Below, piece after piece: positions 1 through 11,986 of a stretch of 64,000 nt of DNA (the stretch's first letter is position 1; each line of letters begins with the position of its first letter). The position numbers and the translations under genes were made by a program. This stretch comes from Helopsaltes ochotensis (lineage: Eukaryota > Chordata > Aves > Passeriformes > Locustellidae): NCBI GenBank assembly GCA_013400155.1, contig VXBM01000277.1:678401-742400 (forward strand). The letters run 5' to 3'. The notes beneath the pieces are model-generated. The model made no database searches. It had not been told where the DNA came from and saw only the letters and a list, made by a program, of their open reading frames with translations.

Positions 1-1286
1 ACTGGCCACAGGCTGGGAAGAGGAGGTCCCTGCCCGAGCCAGGCCAGGAAGACGGCCTGCGACCCTGGCTCCAGCAGGAAGCTGGTGCTATTATTCTGTT
101 GATCTCATTATAAGATCTAAAGCCACCCCTTATTTTTTGCGGAGCTTTTTTGGAGTCACCACTGACACCGAGGCGTTTCTGGCTGGGGCTCAGACAGACA
201 CTGGGAGTTGATGCCTGAGAAAGAACCGAAGGGATCTTGCCCCCAGATGGATGAGCTGCCCCGCACGCAACGCGCCGGGCTGGGATGTGGGAGCCACGCT
301 TACGTGTGTGCGAGGCAGGGGAAGCATATGGGCTATGTGTAAGCAGCTGGGTCCTGTGACCAGAGTACTGTTCCTATGAGCACAGGAAACACAGTGCCTC
401 CGAGCCAGGACGGGAATGGAAAAAACAGAGTTTATGGGAGCCCAACATGGGCCCAGATTGGCTGCGCAGGGAGCAGCAGGACGAGGGGAAGGGGAGGGTG
501 GCCGGGAAGGCGGGCTACGGTCACGGTGTTGGGGCTGGGGATGGTGGGCCTGTGCTGGAAGGAAGGGAACTGGGGGCTCAGTGGGAAGGCAGATCAGGGA
601 TTGAGAGCTGCCTCAAGTGGGACCGGGAGGTTTTGCGCGGACACTTTAAGAAATGTGTAACAATAAACATCCTCTGCCCCGCGCTGGTGACGCGCCTCCT
701 TGTTACAAACCAGAGGCTGTCAGCTTGTCAGGCCCCATTCCCCATAATCCACATGATTTCAAAATTCAGCATCATTTGCACATAAACATTTGGTGACGGT
801 TTCTCCGTGAATCTGACAAGTTAAGCTGCTAAGAATTCGTGCTGACAAATGTGGGTTGATTTCTTGGGCAGCTGCTGATGCGATTCCCATCCCTGCTGCC
901 CTGGCAACAGCCTGGAGGCTCTCTGGTCCCAGCACACACGGCTGATGCCAGCCAGGAATCCAGAGGAAAAAGAGTCCCGGACAGAAGGCATCAGGGGCTG
1001 TGGGGAGGAGGCATTTTCTGTCCCTTTTGTCACCACAAGAATGGCTCTGTGGATGTTTATGGTGAGTTTGTCACAGGCCAGGGCATCCCCAAGGTGCCAT
1101 GAGGTGACATTTGGCAATGGGGTGGGAGGGCCCCAGCCTGGGGCTGACCGGAAGCAGGAGGTGGCACCTTGGTGTTGAAAGAGGCAAAATGCAGGAGGGA
1201 CCAGATCCAAGGGCCATGAAAGAAAAACGGGAGGAGTCTGTGGAATGCAACAGAGAAGGGACAAAGAGGATGTGAGGATGTCCCAC
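1..1286 (-). other. SMG6 intron (partial), downstream of exon h
   Basis: This is intron sequence before the off-window last coding part. I found no frame for the SMG6 C-terminus (NVPVRDIPAFLTW) on the minus strand here. An AT-richer stretch at about 640-860 stands out from its GC-rich surroundings and is listed separately. The rest is ordinary unique-looking sequence. Confidence 0.8.
640..860. promoter_or_regulatory. Candidate conserved non-coding element in the 3' SMG6 intron
   Basis: A locally AT-richer segment with repeated homeobox- and FOX-like words (AACAATAAAC, CATAAACATTTG, CATAATCC) inside a GC-rich intron. It has no open frame of note and no repeat signature. This composition is common for conserved enhancers, but no alignment was possible, so the call rests on appearance only. 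Confidence 0.2.
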
Positions 1287-1368
1287 CTTTGTTGGAGGGC
1301 ATGAAATCCTTGGCCTTGTCATTGCAATAGTGGAGGCAGCAGGACAGAATCAGGTCGTCATTGTTTCC
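1287..1368 (-). CDS. SMG6: SMG6 coding exon h (PIN domain with second catalytic Asp, 82 nt)
   Basis: Twenty-seven codons plus one base: GNNDDLILSCCLHYCNDKAK then DFMPSNK. The GNNDDLIL motif carries the second catalytic Asp of the PIN triad (D1353 in human numbering). The acceptor is CTTTTCCAG and the donor AAG|GTGGGA. The one-base overhang fits the Glu codon that opens the terminal part of human SMG6. The rest of the domain (LLTDDRNLRVKA, with the third Asp) is not found at 1-1286 and must lie beyond the left edge. Confidence 0.97.
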
Positions 1369-1636
1369 CTGGAAAAGCGAGGGCAAGGTTACCCTTGGCA
1401 GGCAAAACTTTGCACCCCCACCACCCTGACTGCTGCACCACCTCAAGACACCCCAACACAGCTCAGTGAGAGCAGGGCTGCCCCAAGCTCAGACACAAGG
1501 GACTGCTCAGCCCCCTGCAAAGTGGGGGCACAGAGCCACCCCCTGCCCAGAGCTCACGGACCTCAGGGTCCCTGGTTTTCCCTGAGGAGACGGTGGCAAA
1601 GAGCTGCCCACCCTCAGAGTCCAGGATGCCCCTTAC

Positions 1637-1848
1637 CTGCTGGCCAGTGGTGTCCTCGCTGCGGAAGGAGATGGACTCCAGCTCGTTGCCTCGGCTGGTC
1701 AGGGCCCTCAAACAGTTGTCCCGGCTCTCGAATCGCTCCTCCAGGAACTCGATGGACTTCCTGGCTCTCTCCTGCACTTGGCGGGCATAGCCTGCAGCCC
1801 GGTGCTCCATCTCTGGGCCCTTGGCCAGGCCATCCAGCTCGTTTATCA
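1637..1848 (-). CDS. SMG6: SMG6 coding exon g (core of PIN domain, 212 nt)
   Basis: The exon completes a split Val codon and then encodes INELDGLAKGPEMEHRAAGY, ARQVQERARKSIEFLEERFE, SRDNCLRALTSRGNELESIS and FRSEDTTGQQ. This is the middle of the SMG6 PIN fold and is nearly identical to vertebrate SMG6 as I recall it. The acceptor is a TTCCTGTTTGAAG tract and the donor is CAG|GTAAGG. It ends in phase 0. Only 268 bp of intron separates it from the next exon. Confidence 0.98.
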
Positions 1849-4800
1849 CTTCAAACAGGAAGAGGAGGTACAGTTACTATGGGACAAGGTGCTCCCGTGA
1901 CCTGCTGCTGGAGCACGCAAGTTGCCAAGGCCTCAGAGCCGGGGCACTGGGAGCTGGCTCAGGAAATCTGGGTTCAGCTGCTGCAGTGTCCCCGTGCTCC
2001 TGGACTTGGCTGCGGGTCTGGAAAAGCTTTGCTGCCCTCCACCTCCGTGGGTCACCTGGCTCAGCCCCGGGAGCGCAGGCACCGCACCCCCGCGGTGTAA
2101 CTGCTGAGGGCAACGGGTTCTGCCCTGCCAAACACGGGGGAGCATCGCTGGGCCCCCCACCCCACACTCCTGTGCCATGACCAACAGCACGTCCGTGCCC
2201 GGGGGTGCCAGGAAACCCTGAACTGCTGCATCCTGCTCCTGTGTCTCCGAGCACGGCCATGGCCGGTGGCACCGTGCCTCCTGCCCGTGTGGCACTGCCT
2301 GGCCCTGCGCTGGCTGACTGCAGGGCTGCACATGGGAACAGGAAGCAGGCAGTTCCCACCCTGGCACTATTTCCCACACAAATCCCAGGCCTGTTTTCCC
2401 ACTTGAAGCCACCACCCCGCGCTCCTGGCAGGGAACACGCTCCTTTTGACACCTCACCCATCTGGCTTTGCGCATCTGTCCCGCCTCAAGACGAGCTTGG
2501 AATCCAGGTGGATTCCCAGCCTGTTCACCTTGACTGGAACGTCTTGTACTGCTGCCAAGTGGTTGGGAACTCCAGCTGCTCCAGCCCGATGAGCCCAAGG
2601 GACCCCAGAGCTCCAGGAGGGAGCACCCTTGGGTGCTGGGGCTGCTGGAAGAGCTGCTCTGCGTGCGTGAGCGACGACGCTCGTGAGCACACCCTCGGTA
2701 TGCCCAGCCTCCCGGCTGGCAGCAGGGCTGGGCACACAAACGTGCATCCAGATGTGCAAACAAGCGTTCCCTGGCTGTGCTGGTGCGCGGGGCTGCGTGT
2801 GCACAGAGCTGGTGTGCACGTGTGCGCGAGGGAGCCTCTGCACTCTGTGTGTGTGTGTGTGTGTGTTTGAGCCATGGCTTCATTTCTGAAGATTGTTTCC
2901 GAGCTTGGAGCCAAGTCCTGAGTTCAAGTGGGAACTATGCATTCCTTGGGGGGTTCGGGGAGAGAGCTCGGGGTCTGAGGCCTCTCCCCAGTGCTGTGAA
3001 TCACTGCCCGGGGAGCCTGCGTGATCGCTCTGTTCCATGGTGAGACTGGCACTCACTGTCTGGGTATTCCAATTAAATCTGCGTGGAGCTGCTTTGCTCT
3101 TCCCTGGCTGGAGACTCTTCTTGCTACCGACCTGATGCTGCCATTTCCACACAATGCACGGCTGGGCCCGGGGTGGGGGGAGCCGTGCAAGAACGGAACA
3201 TCAAACAGGAAAAGCTGGTATTCCCTCCCGAAATCCGCCTTCCTGCTTCCAAGCTAAACAGGCTTCAAAGGGGAGGCTTGTTTGTGCTTCTGCACCAGGC
3301 CTGGCTTCTCCATGGCGGGGTCAGGCTCAAGGAGCACGGAGCAGGTTAAAGAGCAAGAGAAACAAACCCAACGAGAAGCCAAGCGCTTAACCCCTTGCTG
3401 CATCCCTGGGAAGAGCAGGGAGCAGTGCCGGGGGAAGGGCACTGTGCCTCTCTCCAGTCTGCCCATGGGACATGGCACCAAGGCCTCTGTCCCCAGCAGC
3501 CACAGGCCCAGGGGATGGCTTCCTCCTGCCCATGCTGACAGCTATCCTGGGGGATGAGGGGGAATGTGACCAACCCGTGCATGGATAGTGACTTGCTGGC
3601 TTTGGGAGCTTGTGGCAGCAGTGGGAGAGGGGTTACTCTGTCCCCCTGTGATGAGGCAGCAGGACAGGAGGGCACTAAAAGTGCTCAGTCGTGCCTGTGG
3701 CAGGGTAGGCTCCTTCTGCAGGTTGAGGGCAGCAGCATCTTGGGACAGGGAGAGGACCAGAGTTTTCAGCTCTCCTGCTGCCCCTGGCTGGGGTTTGATG
3801 GAAAAGCCTCCTAGCAACCACTGGAGCGCACCAGGAGGCAAAGCCATAGCTCCAGGGCAGGTCCCAGCTCTCCCAGGTGTTAACATGCCCCACAGTCCCC
3901 AGGGCTGCCCAGGCTCTGCTGGTGCTGCTGACGGCCTTCCCTTGGCTTCTGCAGTGCCAAGCCACAGAGCAACTTGGCAACTGCTGTGCTGAGCTGGGCA
4001 GGCATCCAACCCTGCTCTCCCCACCCAGGGGTGCCATCCCCAGCCCCAGGAACCCCTCCTGAGCTGGGCTGCTCAGCCTGAGGGGAAAAGCAGCAGCTGA
4101 ATGTCAGCTCTGGGACAGGCAGAGCTGTCTGCTGGACACCAGGAGTTGAGAAGGAACCCCCAGAGTGGCTCGGAGGGCAGCACCCCCACATGGCACTGTA
4201 CCTGTGCCACCTCACTGCCCGCACACCGGAGATACCCACGGGACCCAGCCGGTCCCCGGCCTCCTGGGGGCTGTGGGCTCTGCAACGCTCAGCCCCACTG
4301 CTGCCCCAGCCTCTGCTGCTGTCCTCGGGGATCCTGCCAGTGCCAGGCTGGATCCTGCAGGCCGTGCCAGGCGCCGCAGTGCCACCGGCCGGAGGAGCGG
4401 CACCTCCAGCCCGGAGCGTGATCAAACCATGGGAGCAAAGGCACCGACCCAAGCGCTGCCGCCACCCCGGGAGACCACCCAGCAGCACAGCCGTTATCTG
4501 CCAGGCTGAGTGTTTACCAATAACGGGAACCAGCTTGCTGTTTTACTGCGAGCTTTATAAGGATAAAAAGAAGGGCTGGGCTTGAGCAGCTCCGAGACGC
4601 TGGGACACATAGCCGGCCATTTGCTCAGCCTGCCTAAGCCCCAGCTCAGCTGGGATAAGCTATCTGCTCTGATTGTTTAGCAATTCCTCCTCCTTGCTCC
4701 CTTCGAAATTCCCTCCAAATCCCATTTTAACACCCATCTGCTTTCTCCCAGCCCCTGGCACCCCCAGATGCACCGGGAGAAGTTTGCTGAGTGCTGTGGG

Positions 4801-5028
4801 CACAAGGCTGGCAGGGAGGGAGCAGGGTTGACAGAGGCTGAAGGAATGCCAGCAACGACTGGGATGAGACAGGGCAGGATGAAATCTAGTCCCATGGCAC
4901 GAGCTGACCAGCCCCAGACCACACAGGCACTGGGGGCACGTGGGGCATGGAGAAAGGGAGCCAGACTGCAGGGACAGACCACACCAGGGGAGAGGGGAAG
5001 CCCTGCCCACAGCACAGGCCCCACTCAC
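1849..5028 (-). other. SMG6 intron between exons f and g
   Basis: A 3.2 kb GC-rich intron. It holds a short (TG)n microsatellite at 2846-2866. Around 4505-4570 there is an AT-rich patch with a FOX-like TGTTTAC word and a run of AT-rich words. Open frames on both strands here (for example minus 1933-2883) have no recognisable domains and look like GC-driven chance frames. Confidence 0.85.
2846..2866. repeat. (TG)n dinucleotide microsatellite
   Basis: An uninterrupted TG/GT run of about 10.5 units, embedded in a region already rich in GTGTGC words (2790-2830). A potentially polymorphic simple repeat. Confidence 0.95.
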
Positions 5029-5182
5029 CGACCAGGGGCACCACCAGGATGAACTTCCTGCAGTCCAGCAGCGTGACCAAACTGCCGAGGTGGTCGATGA
5101 AACCGTTGGTGTCCGGGACCAGAAAGACAGGTCTGATCTCCAGCTCCATCTGCCTCATTTGGCTCTGGTCTTTCAGCACGGC
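5029..5182 (-). CDS. SMG6: SMG6 coding exon f (start of PIN nuclease domain, 154 nt)
   Basis: The exon encodes AVLKDQSQMRQMELEIRPVF, then LVPDTNGFIDHLGSLVTLLD and CRKFILVVPLV. The Asp of VPDTNGF is the first metal-binding Asp of the SMG6 PIN domain (D1251 in human numbering), so the nuclease centre is intact here. The acceptor is CTCCTCCAG and the donor TCG|GTGAGT. The exon ends after one base of a Val codon, completed by TG of exon g. Compared with human, the variable stretch is GSLVTLLDCRKF; the catalytic strand and turn are unchanged. Confidence 0.98.
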
Positions 5183-6030
5183 CTGGAGGAGAAGGAAGGA
5201 CACATGGTGAGTAAGGAGGATGTCAGTCCTACGACCCGTGGACCCTGAGAGCAGAAGATAAGCCTGGCTGGCACGTACAGATCCACGTGAAGGGGACTGG
5301 GAGGAGGCTGCATCCATCCCACCTGCACACCCCCAACATCAGCTCCTGCAGGCTCACAGTACACATGCGAGCAGGATGGCAAAAGCCTCCAAGAAAACAT
5401 TCTCCCAGAAAAACAGCCTGTCCAGGCTTTGGGAGAACTGGGACCAGCCTTGAAAATGGAGATATTTTGGGACTTGTCCTATTTTGTGGGACTGGCAGTT
5501 GCCAGGATAATCTGCACCGGTGCCAAGGGGGAGGGAGGACAGGGATTCTGGGGTTTCACATGGAAACAGGTCAAGGTGACAACAGAAAAAACAAACCAGT
5601 TCGGGATGCATTAAATCCTGCCAACAGCCTCCTAACACAGGGATCCCAAGCAGGCAGCCAGAGATCTGTGGGGTAGGCATCCTTGGCTGAATATCTCCTT
5701 CACTGTCCTACCACCTCCTGCACATGCCTTGCCTTTTCTGACTCCATCCAGCTGGGAAACCAGGTGGGTCCCAGCCCTGAAAACTCACAGCACTGTCCTT
5801 GGTGGAGCCCTTCACACCCACAGAGACAGAGGTGCTCACACTCCCAGGGGGAGGGTCTGCTGGGGCTCGCTGGCTGCCCTCCGGGCTGCACCTGGACCTC
5901 TGGCCAACGCCAGTTGCCAAAACAGGACCCCAGAGCTCACGTATGACTTTCGAGGCTCTCGGAGGACTTGGGCTCTTCAGTAAGCCACAGGCTTAAAAAA
6001 CTCAGGATGCTATTCTAGTGCTTCCTCTGC

Positions 6031-6040
6031 TTAAAAATAG
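6031..6040 (+). promoter_or_regulatory. MEF2-consensus motif
   Basis: TTAAAAATAG matches the YTAWWWWTAR consensus exactly. One of three perfect matches noted in the 3' third of the gene, the others at 8810-8819 and 14963-14972. A single 10-bp match is weak evidence for binding. Confidence 0.2.
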
Positions 6041-7039
6041 CTTCCCTGGACTTGCTGATGTTTGTTGCCTCTAATAGGAACCGGTCACCCATGGAGCACA
6101 GCAGAGCTGCTGTGGAACACATCCACCATGCAAACCCTTCTGAGACGGGGCTTGGACCCACCAGATGTGCCCTGGGCACGCGTGGTGACCACCAAGCCTG
6201 TCCTGCCCAATGGTATGGAGAGCTCCCCCTGCCCACAGTGAGGATCCCAACCCTCCCTCAGTCATGCCAAACCCTTGGAGGCGCCCTGGAACAACGAGCT
6301 GCATGGGCCAGCAGTGGCCATGGAAAGAAGTGGTTTCTAATTCATTTCCAAGTGTTGTCATCTGGCTTTAAATCAAGGCTTTAAATTGATGCTGCCACCT
6401 CCCACAAGTGTCTCCAGGCAAGGCAGCAAGCAGAACCTCACCACGTGCCTCCCACCCTCCTTCTGGCAGTGCTGGTGCTGAGGATGTGGCTCCCACAAAC
6501 CCTGAGGGGTGGCAAGCAGAGCAGGGAGCACGCCAGGTCCTGTCTGCTGCCTGCCAGCGGGAGGACATGCCTTCCCCATCGCACGGAGGACACACCAGTG
6601 TCCCCAGGCCGCAGCTCTGCACCAGCCACGTGCTAGATGCCATCCCTGCCTGTGCTCTGCCTTGGCACTCACTGGTGGCACAGGAAGAGCTACAGTCAGG
6701 GGCCATCTGGAACCAACCCCAGCAGGGAGTTGCTGCTGCCTCCTCCCCAGGAGGAGAACAGCAGGTGGGGTGTCTCCACAGGGTTTTGGGGTGTGGGAGG
6801 AGCTGCATGGCCCTGGAAGGCACTGGACCCTGCTCCACCTGCCTTGGGGAGATAGAGAAGGGCCCCACTGACCAACACAGAGAGTGGCAAGTCCCCTGTG
6901 TGGCGGCCAAAGAGGTCAATGGCCCTGAAGCTGCAGGAAGTGGGGGTGAAACCACGCGGTCTCCACTGAACGGCGACAGTCCTACGTGAACGAGAGCTGG
7001 TGGCAGGAGGGGACCCCCGCCCGCACCCCCGTACAGTTC

Positions 7040-7380
7040 CTGAGCCTGGGACTCCCCCCAGCCCGTGCAGGTGACCCCAGGAGCGCCAGCGGGACGCTCA
7101 CCTCCCCCTGCGGCCGGGGAGGGCAGCACCCTCGTGGGTGGCACTTGCCCCCGCGGCCCCGGCGGGCCGTACCCAGCCGGTTCCTGGCAGCCGCCGGCAA
7201 GGCCTGTGCCGGCCGTCACGTCCCATTCCGCCCGCCGGGCCGCCCGGTGAGAGAAGGACACAGGATGCGCCGGGAGTGAAAGAGCGAGGTCGGCGGGGAG
7301 CGTGCCAAGTCCCCGCACACAGCTCCGGGCCGCTCGGGGAGCCAGAGGGAAACTCGCCTTTGCAGAGTTCAGAGGCCGGC
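7040..7380. promoter_or_regulatory. Intragenic CpG island
   Basis: Counted by eye, 7081-7380 holds about 34 CpG dinucleotides, close to what its high GC content would predict without CpG depletion. It includes GGCCG and GCGCC runs. It is inside an SMG6 intron, about 2 kb upstream of exon f in transcript sense. It could be an unmethylated regulatory island or simply GC-rich microchromosomal DNA. No TATA box or first exon is evident. Confidence 0.5.
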
Positions 7381-8469
7381 AGCGAGATTTATTTTTGTTT
7401 GTGTGAGTAAAAGGCTGCAGAAGCCTCCGGCCAAGGGGTTTGGGGGAGAGAGGAGTGGCCTGTGATTCATGCGGACGCTGGCTGGCCCCACGCCAGAGAT
7501 GAAAGGGAGCCCATGTGCGGCAGAACCGGGGAGGCCAGTTCTGCCTTAACCCTTCTGCCGGTCCGTGGGGCACGGTCCCGTGGGGAGGAAGGGATGCTCG
7601 TGTTTGGGACTCAGCTTCTGCGCCTTTAGGGCTGCTGCTGGTCCCACCGTGCCTCAGTGTCCCTAAAACAAGGACAGGGAGATGGTGGCCTGCGTGTCCT
7701 GCTTGGAGGTGGGGTTTGGAAACCATCCTGGGGAGTATTCTATCCTGGGTGGATAGAAGAGCAGAGGTACGGCCTCACCCTGGCCCAAGTGTTTTGAGAC
7801 AGCCGGATTTTAGCTTTGGCTTATTTGGGTTAAACAAATAGGCTCGGCTTGGCTCAACTCAGTGGCAGGGTGACCCCACAGCGCTGGACGTGGCAGTGGA
7901 CCTCTGAGACCAGGGGCTCCCTGCCCTCTCCTGGGCTGCCAGCTCCACCCCCCGGCCTCCAGCCCCCGCACGCTGCGGTGTCAGCGCTGCTCCCACCCGC
8001 AGCCCCCTGCCCATCCCGCTGCTCCGGCCACGGGGGCTTCTCCCAGGAGCTGGGCCGGAGCCGGAGGTGGCTCCCCCGGCTGCCCCAGCTGGTGGCAGCA
8101 CTGAGATCAGACACTCCTGCACACACAGTCCCAAATTCCCAGCTCGTCCATCAGCTGGGATCACCTGGGGAATTCCCCGGAAGTCAATGCCCGGGTGAGG
8201 GCTTCCAGCGTGGGCAGGGGACGGGTCCCCCAAAAGGCAGGACTTCGTGCAGAACGACAGGGGGGGCGAACCGAGGGTCTCCAGCACCAGCACAGAAAAG
8301 GAGAAGGCTCCACGTGGACGCCGGAGCTCCGCACACGGACCCCAAAACTCCCCTGCTGGTGGTGCCAGGATGGCAGAGAGGCCGAAGAGAAAAGCCACAG
8401 GTCACACGGGGTCACGCCGCTCAGGCAGGACGGAAAGGGCCACCACCATCCTGCCACCACCTCCCTGCT

Positions 8470-8880
8470 GCCACCACCCGCTCCCCAACCGCGGCCAAAG
8501 CCGGCGCCGCTGCCCCTTCTCCCAGCCCCGCGCGCTCCGCGGGGATCGGATTTTCCAGGGCCGAGAACAATGCCTCCTCCGAGCCTCTCTGCTCCAGGGC
8601 TTCCTCCTCCCAAGGCTCGTCCCCAGCGTCTTCCTCGGGAGTAAACGTGCCCCGTGCCTGGTAGCACACCGGGGCCGCCGCCGTGGCGGAGCCGCCGTGG
8701 GTGGGTGTGCGCCTTCCGCAGGCAGCAGGCACCCGCTCCCAGGCAGGTGCTGTGCTGTGCGCCCGCGGCATTGTTCCTGCGGGGAAGGGAGAGCGTGAAT
8801 GGGACACGGCTAAATTTAGCCACTTACTCACGCTGCCGCCACAAAGGAGCGGCCGCATCTTAAGGGGGCGGCCGTTCCGT
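8470..8880. promoter_or_regulatory. CpG-rich cluster next to an AT-rich candidate enhancer
   Basis: Many CpGs, including GGCGCCGC, CCCCGCGCGCTCCGCGGGG and GCCGCCGCCGTGGCGG words. It leads directly into the MEF2-type palindrome at 8808-8821 and a segment up to about 9010 that looks like conserved non-coding DNA. Confidence 0.4.
8808..8821. promoter_or_regulatory. Perfect 14-bp palindrome containing a MEF2 consensus
   Basis: GGCTAAATTTAGCC equals its own reverse complement and contains CTAAATTTAG, an exact MEF2 consensus. About 90 bp further, CTATTTTTGG at 8906-8915 is one base from a CArG box for SRF. The pair, at the edge of a CpG cluster, suggests a muscle or neuronal enhancer. Confidence 0.35.
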
Positions 8881-10741
8881 GGGCTCAGAAGGGACAGGAG
8901 AGCGGCTATTTTTGGGAAGACATGTCATAATTGGCCGCCCCGACCGAGCTGCTTCTGTAATGCTGAGCAAAACAATAGCAGCATCCAGAGGAAGAGCCTG
9001 TTATGTTTCAGGTGGGATGTTTTCAACCGGTCAGGAAACTCGACCGCTCCCAGCGCGCGGCGGCGGCACAAAGGACAGGGGACGCTGAACAGCATGGACC
9101 AAGGGCTGGCCAAGCAGCAGGACATGCTCTGGGTTGGGGACAGCCCTGGCTGAGAGCGCTGCCTGCCCCAGCAGCGTCGCTGACACCTCTTTGTGTCCAC
9201 CTGCCTGCCTGGCCTCTCCGCCCTCTAAACGCCTGAGCAGCACCCAGGGATGTGCCTGGTCCTTCACCTCGTCCTGATGCATCCCTGCTGTCACCAGCTG
9301 TCACCAGCTCTGTCCCAGTGTGGGAATGCGGTGAGGGCAGTGGCAGGCTGGCAATGGAGCCAGGGAGCTGCTTTGCATCTAGAGCTGCCCAGGGATACAA
9401 GAGACCTGACCCTGCTCTGGTCTTTCTTTCCTCTCAGAGTTTGGGGGTTTTGGGGTCTGTGCTTGTGTAAGGGAATGGAGCTGAGTTCCCTCAAAAGCTG
9501 GTGCTGGCTGAGGGCCTCCCCATTTGCCATTTATCCTGCCTGGACCTGTGCTTGCCCAGCAGCTCAAGCCACAGTCCTGCACACAGTCAGGACAGGCACA
9601 GGGACCTAAGGAGAGCAACAAAGCTCAAATCCCCTCAAGGTGTCAATCAGCAGCACAGCTGGGCTGCCAGAGACTGGGGAGCAGGGTAAGGGCAGGAAAC
9701 CCTGCAGGGGAAAAGGCAGTGACTTTATCCATGAGAAGTACAACTCTGCAAGTCCCAGGTGAGGCCGTGACACTGTGATCTCCTTGGGCACAGAAAGAAA
9801 CCACACAGCCGAGAGATGAAGGCTTTGCCCTGCACCCTGAGGGGCTGCACACACCCTCACAGATTCCACAGGAGGCAGCCACAGCACCTGGACACGAGTC
9901 CCCACTGCTGTCTGGGGAGCGGAGTCCTGTGTGCTGAGACAGGAGACACATCTGCTGGACTGGGATGGAGCTGTGGCTTCCCCCAGAAAAATAAAAGGGT
10001 GACTTGGAGAGCAGCTGACATTCCCTAGGAGGGCAGTGAATGACAGGCTGTAACAGGGAAAGGAGAAGGTCCCCAGCTCCATGAAACACTAAATCTGTTG
10101 GGAAGCGCAGAAAGGTCAAGGATCACAGGTTAAGAGCGAAAGTGGAGGGGGTGGATGCTGAGCTGGCTCCAACCTGGCCTCCCCCGGCAGCATTTTCCAC
10201 CCGAGCTCCTCTGCTGCTCCAGCTGCGTGGTCAGTACCCAGGCAGGGAGAGCACTGGGGCAAGCACACATGTTCTGCTCCAGGCCATTCCCAGCCAGCTA
10301 CGGCCTGGATGACTTTACCGAAGCCCCAAGGACTTCTCCTCCACCCCGCGCCTTCAGACTCCAACTGCACCTCAGCTCTCAGCTGTGCAGCCCCTGAAGC
10401 TGCCCACACCCTCATTTTGACCTCTCTCTGCCTCCGAGCATCGGCCCCAGCACGGCCGGGGAGGAAGGGAGGAGCAGGCCGGGGGGAGAAAGCCCCTGAC
10501 AACATCAGGCAGCCCCCACTCTCCCCGCGGAACGGGCAGCGGCCATCCCGGGGGGGCCCCGGTGCAGCTGCGCCGCTCGCCGGGATCCGCCGCGCGCTGC
10601 CCTCCCCGAACTCGTGCAGTTCCTGTTTGCCGCGTCTGTACAAGGCGGTGGGAAGTGGGGAATTTACTTACACCTCCCGCTTAACAACCAGGGGAGGCTG
10701 GAAGGCTTCAGGCCGCTTTAATTTACAGCCCATCTCTCCAA

Positions 10742-10761
10742 TCTCTCTCTCTCTCTCTCTC
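10742..10761. repeat. (TC)n microsatellite
   Basis: Ten uninterrupted TC units, flanked by further pyrimidine-rich sequence. It sits between a CpG-rich patch (10440-10660) and a purine tract, so strand asymmetry changes sharply here. Confidence 0.95.
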
Positions 10762-10915
10762 ACTCGTTTCGGTCGCTGCTTTCTTCCTCCTCGTATTAAC
10801 GCGACCCAGGTACCTGCCAACAATAATGGACTCGCTGGTGGGGGCGGCCCCTCCCTCCCGGCACACAAACTTCTACCTCTCGCCTTGATACGGATTGCTC
10901 CGAATTCAAACGGGG

Positions 10916-10967
10916 AAAAAAAAAAAAAGGATAAAAAAAAGAGAGGGAGAAAAAAGGCGAAATCTGC
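10916..10967 (+). repeat. A-rich purine tract
   Basis: A run of 13 A followed by GGAT, eight A, GAGAGGGAG, AAAAAA and GGCGAAA. Almost pure purine on the plus strand apart from one T and one C. Low complexity; not obviously the tail of a retroelement, since the sequence before it is GC-rich and unrelated to CR1. Confidence 0.8.
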
Positions 10968-11986
10968 AAAGGTTGGGGTGGGTTTGGAAAAGCGAAGCGC
11001 AGTGGTTCTGGGCCCGGCGCCAGTAGCCCGAGGGTACACATGTGCAGGCTCTCCCAGTAGGGCCTTCAGCAGCCCTGTTTTACAACCACCTCGGCACACA
11101 CTGCAGAGTTCACGCATATGGCCAGACAGATGTGTCTGGCTTACGTTCAAGGCTGGAAAATGAAGAATTATGGAAGTGAAGGGCCCTGGGCATTAGAGAG
11201 GGCGGAGGTGAGGGGGAGGGGAGCCAGGGAGAATTTTTCCTCTGCTGAGAAATCCTCATCTGGGCCGCGAGGCTGGAGGAAGAGGGGTTGCGAGCGAGGA
11301 GGCAGCCAACAGCCATCCATGCATGTGAGATTGCTCTTAAAGCAACAGGGTGCATCGCCAGGAGCCTGCTCCCAGTCCAACCAGTTTACTTCACCAGCTC
11401 CCACTGGGAAACACGCTCTCATCAGGCCAGGGCCAGGCCAGGATCACCTGCATCCCGTCTGTTTGTCCCCATAACGATGGCAACGTTCTGGCTGCAGCAG
11501 CCGTTCGCAGACTATTTTTCCGGCGCTGGCTCCTGCATGAACCCTGTCGCTCACGTCCCACCCTCTCCCTTGTCTGCCTGTGCCCCGCTGCACAGGAAGG
11601 CTGATTTCTCACCAAATCTCGCTGTCACGGAGCCTCTGCCCTGGGTGGGGGCACAGCTCCCTGCCTGGCACACACAGCAGCTAAAGCGCTGCCCTGCCAC
11701 TCCTGGCTGTGCTGGCAGCTCTGTAGGGAAGCTGTGTCTGGCTTCAAGAGGATCCCCAAAACATTCATTTCAAGGCCTTGGAGGGCACATCTTACCCAGG
11801 GTGGGGACAGCAACACAGATTTGGACCTTCCAAAGAGCCAAAGCTGTTTGCTGCTGGGTTTCACAGAGGCAGCACGTGGCATTACACCCAGGAAGGTGCC
11901 ATGGGACATCCCAAGAAGCCATTGAAGCATGGTAGGAAAACATCTGTGCTCCACTGGTGTGGCAAGGTGGGATCAGCCCATCCTAC

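Larger units (their letters stand above)
5183..11986 (-). other. SMG6 intron between exons e and f
   Basis: A 6.8 kb intron with uneven composition. CpG-rich clusters lie at about 7040-7380 and 8470-8880, with a third around 10440-10660. It also holds a MEF2-type palindrome at 8808-8821, a (TC)n run at 10742-10761 and a purine tract at 10916-10967. The long minus-strand frame at 6368-7726 shows no domain and overlaps the CpG cluster, so I do not call it a gene. Confidence 0.85.

Noticed and set aside
1..1286. Search for the terminal SMG6 coding part with the third catalytic Asp
   Set aside because: No LLTDDRNLRVKA- or DIPAFLTW-like frame found on the minus strand; it must lie left of the window.
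1933..2883. 316-codon minus-strand open frame
   Set aside because: Starts in the (TG)n microsatellite (HTHTHT residues) and has no recognisable domain; a GC-driven chance frame.
6368..7726. 452-codon minus-strand open frame
   Set aside because: It overlaps a CpG island and is low in stops because of high GC. The translation is Pro, Gly, Ala and Arg rich with no domain or conserved motif, and it lies within an SMG6 intron.
9289..9310. CTGTCACCAG tandem pair
   Set aside because: Two short units only; no wider repeat structure.
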